A stretch of DNA of 9,722 nt. Origin: Clostridium sp. CAG:1024 (lineage in GTDB: Bacteria; Bacillota; Clostridia; Christensenellales; CAG-138). Shown in pieces: positions 5,701 through 9,722 of this stretch (the first letter of the stretch is position 1; every line of letters begins with the position of its first letter). The translations under genes were made by a program, and so were the position numbers. The DNA lies in contig HF985432.1 in the NCBI GenBank assembly GCA_000432015.1, forward strand, positions 1-9,722, read 5' to 3'. A model generated the notes under the pieces. The model was not told the DNA's origin. It saw only the letters and a list, made by a program, of their open reading frames with translations, and ran no database searches.

Positions 5701-5777
5701 AAGCACTCGCACGTCTTGCGATCCGGCGATACGGAGCCGTCCGCTCTGCGCCCCATCCGAACGTGCGAGTGTTTTTT
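5701..5777 (+). terminator. Intrinsic terminator with a 46-base loop, surface-protein gene
   Basis: CACTCGCACGT (5704-5714) and ACGTGCGAGTG (5761-5771) form a perfect 11-bp stem, extendable by AAG/TTT pairs to 14, followed by six T (5772-5777). The 46-base loop (5715-5760) is far larger than usual and contains its own short hairpin, CGGA-GCCG-TCCG. The stem and T run make termination very likely. Confidence 0.88.
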
Positions 5778-5962
5778 GTTCCCGAATCGCTCTTTCTCCG
5801 CGGTGATCATTCCGACTTGATGTCTGCGCTTCTGTCTGCTCGGCTGCATTTTGACCGGTGATTTCGAGCGCTGCGCCGTCCAATGGCGGGCAGTTCCGCT
5901 GTCTGCGCCCCCCCGTTATTCCGGTCTGTCACCCGGCTTCCGCAGTTTTATAAAATTCTTGC
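5778..5962. other. Intergenic spacer with no recognised gene
   Basis: After the terminator come about 185 bases, GC-rich at first and AT-rich towards the promoter of the amidohydrolase gene. A run of seven C lies at 5908-5914. I see no ORF with a ribosome site and no clear RNA structure. Confidence 0.6.
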
Positions 5963-5987
5963 TTGCCAAGAAGGGAAAACTTGGCGA
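5963..5987. promoter_or_regulatory. Inverted-repeat operator candidate within the amidohydrolase-alr promoter
   Basis: TTGCCAAG (5963-5970) and CTTGGCGA (5980-5987) form 8-bp arms, 7 of 8 complementary with a perfect GCCAAG/CTTGGC core, around a 9-base centre. The repeat runs from the -35 to the start of the -10. A protein bound here would block RNA polymerase, so repression is the simplest reading. No candidate repressor gene is in the window. Confidence 0.5.
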
Positions 5988-5991
5988 TAAT
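5963..5991 (+). promoter_or_regulatory. Promoter of the amidohydrolase-alr operon
   Basis: TTGCCA (5963-5968, 5 of 6) and GATAAT (5986-5991, 5 of 6) are separated by an ideal 17 bp. Transcription would start near 5998, about 30 bases before ATG 6028. An AT-rich stretch lies just upstream. An inverted repeat fills the spacer. Confidence 0.75.
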
Positions 5992-6027
5992 AATAAGATA
6001 TACGAAAGATAAGGTAGGCGAGTTTTG

Positions 6028-7194
6028 ATGCTGCTTTTAAAAAACGGTATCGTTCATACCATGAACGGTGATCCCTTCATTGGCGACGTACTCATCCGGG
6101 ACGGAAAGATCCACGCCGCCGCGGCGCGGCTGGAAGCGCCCGAGGCCGAAGTGCTCGATGTTTCCGGGTGCCATGTGATCCCCGGTATCATTGACGCGCA
6201 CTGCCACATCGGCATGTGGGAAGACGGCATGGGACGTGAGGGCGCGGACGGAAACGAAGTCTCGAATCCTATCACGCCGGAACTGCGTGCGATCGACGGT
6301 CTGAATCCGTACGATCCCTGCTTTGATGAGGCGGTCGCCGCCGGTATCACCACGGTCGTGACCGGTCCGGGTTCCGCGAACGTCATCGGCGGCCAGTTCG
6401 CCGCGCTCAAGACATATGGCCGGACCATCGAGGATCGTTTGATCAAGGCTCCCGTCGCCATGAAGGGTGCGCTCGGTGAAAACCCTAAGCGCGTATACGG
6501 CGACAAAAAGGCCGCGCCCTATACCCGCATGGCCATCGCCTCCCTTTTCCGCAAGGCTCTTACGGATGCGCAGGAGTATGCAAAGTCGATCGAGGACGCC
6601 GAAGCGAACGGCACGAAGCCGCCTGCCAAAAACCTCGGCCTTGAGGCGCTGCTGCCCGTACTCTCCGGCGACCTGCCCATGAAGATCCATGCGCACCGCG
6701 CGGACGACATTCTGACCGCACTGCGGCTCGCACGGGAATTCCATATTCGCATTTCGCTCGACCACTGCACAGAGGGGCATCTCATCGCGGACGTTCTGAC
6801 GGAGCAGGCGGCTGCGCAGGGCATTCCCGTGATTCTTGGCCCCCTCCTCTCCGAGCGTTCCAAAATCGAGTTGCGCAACAAGACCTATCATGCGCCGAAG
6901 CTCCTGCACGACGCGGGCATCCCCTTCGCCCTCATGACGGATCATCCGGTCATTCCGATCCAGTACCTGCCCGTCTGCGCGGGCCTTATGGTACGCGAGG
7001 GGCTCGATGAAGAAACGGCGCTTGCCAGTATCACGAAAAACGCCGCGGCAGCCGTATGGCTTTCCGATCGCATCGGACAGATCGCACCCGGTTTTGACGC
7101 GGACATCGCCGTATACAGCGGGCATCCGTTTGATTACCGCGCGGTCTGCGAATTCACCATCATCAACGGCAGCGTCGTTTATCGCCGGGCATAA
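6028..7194 (+). CDS. Metal-dependent amidohydrolase (imidazolonepropionase-like, COG1228 type)
   Basis: A 388-residue enzyme of the amidohydrolase superfamily, full length for the group. The N-terminal beta-sandwich strands (LLLKNGIVHTMNGD, VLIRDGKI) lead to VIPGIIDAHCH (50-60), where H58 and H60 form the metal-binding HxH. Further likely ligands are H221/H223 (KIHAHR), D245-H246 and H251 (LDHCTEGH) and D305-H306 (MTDHP). KGALGENPKR (146-155) is a family-typical segment, and PGFDADIAVYSGHPFD (354-369) is the usual C-terminal return to the beta-sandwich. The fold and hydrolytic chemistry are well supported. The substrate is not: imidazolonepropionase, Xaa-Pro dipeptidase and related activities share this architecture. 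ATG 6028 is chosen over an adjacent in-frame TTG (6025), with a GGCGAG ribosome-like site about 5 bases upstream. It is followed by alr after 48 bases with no terminator between, so they are probably co-transcribed. Confidence 0.88.
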   Translation: MLLLKNGIVHTMNGDPFIGDVLIRDGKIHAAAARLEAPEAEVLDVSGCHVIPGIIDAHCHIGMWEDGMGREGADGNEVSNPITPELRAIDGLNPYDPCFDEAVAAGITTVVTGPGSANVIGGQFAALKTYGRTIEDRLIKAPVAMKGALGENPKRVYGDKKAAPYTRMAIASLFRKALTDAQEYAKSIEDAEANGTKPPAKNLGLEALLPVLSGDLPMKIHAHRADDILTALRLAREFHIRISLDHCTEGHLIADVLTEQAAAQGIPVILGPLLSERSKIELRNKTYHAPKLLHDAGIPFALMTDHPVIPIQYLPVCAGLMVREGLDEETALASITKNAAAAVWLSDRIGQIAPGFDADIAVYSGHPFDYRAVCEFTIINGSVVYRRA

Positions 7195-7227
7195 CGCCGT
7201 CATCCCCGGAACGGCCACGCAATTGAA

Positions 7228-7237
7228 AAAGGAGGTG
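7228..7237 (+). promoter_or_regulatory. Strong ribosome binding site of alr
   Basis: AAAGGAGGTG is nearly a full complement of the 16S rRNA 3' end. The AGGAGG core ends 7 bases before ATG 7243, so alr should be translated efficiently and independently of the amidohydrolase. Confidence 0.9.
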
Positions 7238-7242
7238 GCGTC

Positions 7243-8358
7243 ATGCTGCGCGCAACCAACACAGAGATCCAACTGAATAACATTGCTCACAATATTTCCG
7301 TGATCAAGGCGCTGCAAAAGCCCGGAACGAAATACCTCGCTGTCGTCAAGGCCAACGCATACGGTCACGGCATCGAAGAGGTCGCCCGCTTTGTACAAAA
7401 GCACGGCGCGGATTACCTTGGCGTTGCCATCGCCGAGGAGGGCGCACGTCTTCGCGCCGCAGGCGTCACGATTCCGATCCTGATCCTCGGCGCTTCCATG
7501 GATACGCATCTTTCGTGCATCGTTGAAAACGATCTGATCCCGACGGTCTTTTCGACACATACGCTGCAAGAGCTGCAAAACACGGCGGCGCGTCTCGGAA
7601 AGCTCTGCCGGTTCCACTTCAAGATCGACACCGGTATGAACCGCATCGGGTTCAAACGCACCGAGGACTTCCGCGAAGCGCTGCGTCTTTTGCCGGATTG
7701 CCCGAATCTCGTCTTTGACGGTATGTTCACGCATTTTGCCGTTTCGGAGCTTGCGGATCACAGTTTCACGCTTGAACAGGGCAAACGGTTCCTGGAATAT
7801 GCAAACATTGCACACGAGGCCGGATACGCCCCGCTGCTCCATGCGGCCAACAGCGGCGCCGCTTTGGCGCTGCCCGAGCTGCAGTTCGATATGGTGCGCG
7901 GCGGCATCGCCATGTATGGCTACCACCCGATCGGTCACCCGGTGGAGACGTTTGACCTGCGGCCCGCGCTCAGCTGGAAAACAAACATCGTTCACATTAA
8001 ACAGATCGAAGCCGGTGAAAGCGTCAGTTATGGGCGCAGGTTTATTGCCGAAAAGCCGACGCTGGTCGCTACGCTTCCGGTCGGCTACGGTGATGGATAT
8101 AAACGCAGCCTCACCGGCCGCGCGGAGGTGCTCATCCACGGAAAGCGCGCGCCGCTGCTTGGGACGGTCTGCATGGATCAGGTCATGTGCGATGTGACCG
8201 ATATAAAAAACGTACAGATCGGCGACGAAGTGGTTCTGCTTGGCGCACAGGGGAACGACGCCATTACTGCCGATGAGATCGCAGACTGGGCGGATACGAT
8301 CAGCTATGAGATCCTTTTGAGCATCAGCGACCGTGTTCCGAGAATCTACCTGCGATAA
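7243..8358 (+). CDS. alr: Alanine racemase
   Basis: A 371-residue PLP-dependent fold-type III racemase that interconverts L- and D-alanine in the cytosol and supplies D-alanine for peptidoglycan. VVKANAYGHG (34-43) holds the PLP-binding Lys36. KIDTGMNRIGF (127-137) includes the conserved Arg134. DMVRGGIAMYG (216-226) contacts the cofactor. SYGRRF (262-267) contains Tyr263, the second catalytic base, in the C-terminal beta domain. LPVGYGDGY (278-286) and GTVCMDQVMCDVT (307-319) are further family signatures, the latter at the dimer active site. Length and motif order are normal and nothing is truncated. It is the second gene of a probable operon with the amidohydrolase and ends at a strong two-way terminator. 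In many Bacillota alr lies near acpS and nnr in one direction; here nnr is adjacent but convergent. Confidence 0.98.
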   Translation: MLRATNTEIQLNNIAHNISVIKALQKPGTKYLAVVKANAYGHGIEEVARFVQKHGADYLGVAIAEEGARLRAAGVTIPILILGASMDTHLSCIVENDLIPTVFSTHTLQELQNTAARLGKLCRFHFKIDTGMNRIGFKRTEDFREALRLLPDCPNLVFDGMFTHFAVSELADHSFTLEQGKRFLEYANIAHEAGYAPLLHAANSGAALALPELQFDMVRGGIAMYGYHPIGHPVETFDLRPALSWKTNIVHIKQIEAGESVSYGRRFIAEKPTLVATLPVGYGDGYKRSLTGRAEVLIHGKRAPLLGTVCMDQVMCDVTDIKNVQIGDEVVLLGAQGNDAITADEIADWADTISYEILLSISDRVPRIYLR

Positions 8359-8374
8359 AACCAAACTGCAACGA

Positions 8375-8404
8375 AAAAGCAGTCGGGCAAAACCGGCTGC
8401 TTTT
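8375..8404. terminator. Bidirectional intrinsic terminator between alr and nnr
   Basis: AAAAGCAGTCGG (8375-8386) and CCGGCTGCTTTT (8393-8404) form a 12-bp stem, with one U-G pair in the plus-strand RNA, around the loop GCAAAA. The T run on the right ends alr transcripts. The A run on the left becomes a U run for nnr transcripts from the minus strand. It fits the 66-bp convergent gap exactly. Confidence 0.9.
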
Positions 8405-8424
8405 CTCTATGGCAAAGCGTTTTT

Positions 8425-9722
8425 TCAATTCTCCCGTTTTCCGTCTCGGAACAGCTGTCCGAGCGTCTCCTGAATCGCATTGGTCACATCGCTTGCAAGG
8501 AGCATTCTTGTTTCCAACAGTTTCAGCGCGGTATCCGCCGATGCGCCAAGCAGATACGCCGCAGCGCATGCGGCATCCATGGGCGGCAGTCCCTGCGCAA
8601 GGAGCGCGGTCAAAATGCCCGTAAGCGTATCGCCGCTCCCACCTTTCGCAAGGCCCGGATTTCCGCTTGTGTTCAGCACGACGCGCCGTCCGTCCGAGAT
8701 GCAGCTTGTCGCGCCTTTGAGCAAAACAACGCAGTGCCACCTGCGTGCAGCGTTCCATGCGTACTCCATGGGCGCGTTCTGGATAGCACGGACGCTCTCT
8801 CCCGTCAGCCGCGCCATCTCCCCCGGATGCGGCGTCAGGATCACGCTTTCATGCAGGCTTCCAAACAGCTCTCTGTGCGCCGAAAGTGCATTCAGTGCGT
8901 CCGCGTCAAGCACAAGCGGGGTTTTCGTTTCCATCACCGCCGCAAGCAGGCTCGGATCCCCGATCTCCCCCATGCCGCTGCCCACGCCGATGGCCTGGCG
9001 GTCTTTCAGAAGCAGCTTGGCTGCCGCACAGCTCTCGCGATCCCACGTCCCGGTGCTTCCGACCGGCGAGCACATCGCCTCCGGCAAGCAGGAAAACGCA
9101 GGCTTAACGAGACGCGGCACCGCCGCCGTCAGAAGTCCCGCGCCTGTGCGAAGCGCCGCCGCGGACGCAAGCAGCGCGGCTCCCGTGTATTGTTCGCTGC
9201 CGACGAGAAGCAGCGCACGCCCGTTTCGTCCCTTGTGACTGTCGAGCGGCCGCGGCGGCAGCAATGCGGCAACGTCCTCCTTCTCCTGCAAATATAGGGT
9301 CGTTTCCACACCGGGAACATGCTCCGAAAGCGGATGCAGGCAGACGTTTCCTGCGTATTCTCTTCCCGGAAACAGCAGCAGACCGGGCTTATAGTTTTGA
9401 AACGTTACCGTTTCGTCCGCTCTGACCGCTGCGCCCTGCACCTCGCCTGTCGCACCGTCCACACCGGATGGAATATCGACGGAAAGAATATACGCACCGC
9501 AGGCATTGACCGCCTGCACGCTCGTTTCCGCATCACCGCTGAGCGGTCTGGACAGCCCCGTCCCAAACAAAGCGTCAACCACGAGCCCCGGTTTTTCCGA
9601 AAGGCCGGTCGTAATGTCGGTAAACCGGCAGCCCGCAGTCTTGGCGCGGTCCAGGTTTATCCGCGCATCCCCACCATATGTTTCTTCTTCCGCAAGCAGT
9701 GCGGCGCTGACGTCAACACCGT
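8425..9722 (-). CDS. nnr: Bifunctional NAD(P)H-hydrate epimerase / ADP-dependent NAD(P)H-hydrate dehydratase (partial, N-terminus outside window)
   Basis: The frame is open from the right edge to TGA at 8427-8425; 431 residues are visible and roughly the first 100 are missing. The enzyme repairs hydrated NADH and NADPH: the N-terminal YjeF domain epimerises the R-hydrate, and the C-terminal ribokinase-like domain dehydrates the S-hydrate using ADP. Visible N-domain signatures are YGGDARIN, VVDALFGTGLSRPLSG (about 45-60) and SVDIPSGVDGATG (about 80-92). The C domain begins near DSHKGRNGRALLLVGS (about 160-175) and has LRTGAGL, LDADALNAL, LTPHPGEMARL and the catalytic-loop segment NPGLAKGGSGDTLTG (about 354-368), whose Asp is the conserved catalytic residue. 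A GTG at 9582 is not the start, since the protein sequence continues with family-typical residues upstream. The product is cytosolic. It is convergent with alr. The function is well supported by both domains. Confidence 0.96.
   Translation of the reverse strand, partial: GVDVSAALLAEEETYGGDARINLDRAKTAGCRFTDITTGLSEKPGLVVDALFGTGLSRPLSGDAETSVQAVNACGAYILSVDIPSGVDGATGEVQGAAVRADETVTFQNYKPGLLLFPGREYAGNVCLHPLSEHVPGVETTLYLQEKEDVAALLPPRPLDSHKGRNGRALLLVGSEQYTGAALLASAAALRTGAGLLTAAVPRLVKPAFSCLPEAMCSPVGSTGTWDRESCAAAKLLLKDRQAIGVGSGMGEIGDPSLLAAVMETKTPLVLDADALNALSAHRELFGSLHESVILTPHPGEMARLTGESVRAIQNAPMEYAWNAARRWHCVVLLKGATSCISDGRRVVLNTSGNPGLAKGGSGDTLTGILTALLAQGLPPMDAACAAAYLLGASADTALKLLETRMLLASDVTNAIQETLGQLFRDGKREN

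Noticed and set aside
6037..8364. A 775-residue open frame on the minus strand spanning the amidohydrolase and alr genes
   Set aside because: It is fully antisense to two genes with clear family motifs. Its sequence is Arg/Asp/Val-rich with no recognisable domain, as expected from the codon bias of GC-rich genes read backwards.

Overview
The window looks like chromosomal DNA of a moderately GC-rich, Gram-positive Bacillota, most likely a Clostridia-type anaerobe. The evidence is a surface protein with a signal peptide and an LPPTG sorting signal, an AgrA-type LytTR regulator, strong AGGAGG-type ribosome sites and sigma-A-like promoters. This assignment is an inference from protein families. 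No rRNA, tRNA, CRISPR array, insertion sequence or phage gene was seen.

Layout. (1) 1-1508, minus strand: a membrane protein cut by the left edge (zinc ribbon, transmembrane helix, coiled coil, start of an InlB/Listeria-Bacteroides-type repeat), preceded by an orphan LytTR regulator whose receiver lacks the phospho-acceptor Asp. Between them are two near-identical 13-bp palindromes exactly 21 bp apart, just upstream of a promoter. (2) 1735-3266, plus strand: a divergent flavodoxin-fold protein with an Isf-like cysteine cluster, then a methyltransferase-like protein of unknown function. (3) 3267-3820: a 554-bp gap with several hairpins, a doubtful small ORF whose ribosome site and start codon lie in a hairpin, and the promoter of the next gene. 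(4) 3821-5665: a 614-residue cell-wall-anchored GLUG-type repeat protein, followed by a strong terminator with an unusually large loop. (5) 5963-8358: a promoter overlapped by an inverted repeat, driving an amidohydrolase and alanine racemase (alr). (6) 8425-9722, minus strand: the bifunctional NAD(P)H-hydrate repair enzyme (nnr), convergent with alr across a two-way terminator and cut by the right edge.

How the parts may work together. Alr supplies D-alanine for peptidoglycan. Nnr repairs damaged nicotinamide cofactors, and both are housekeeping genes often found close together in Bacillota. The GLUG protein and the zinc-ribbon membrane protein both belong to the cell envelope. The most distinctive unit is the left one: an apparently phosphorylation-independent LytTR regulator, a likely LytTR-type operator pair, and the envelope protein it probably controls. 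The same operator word recurs in the regulator's own promoter, which suggests autoregulation. This is inference from sequence only.
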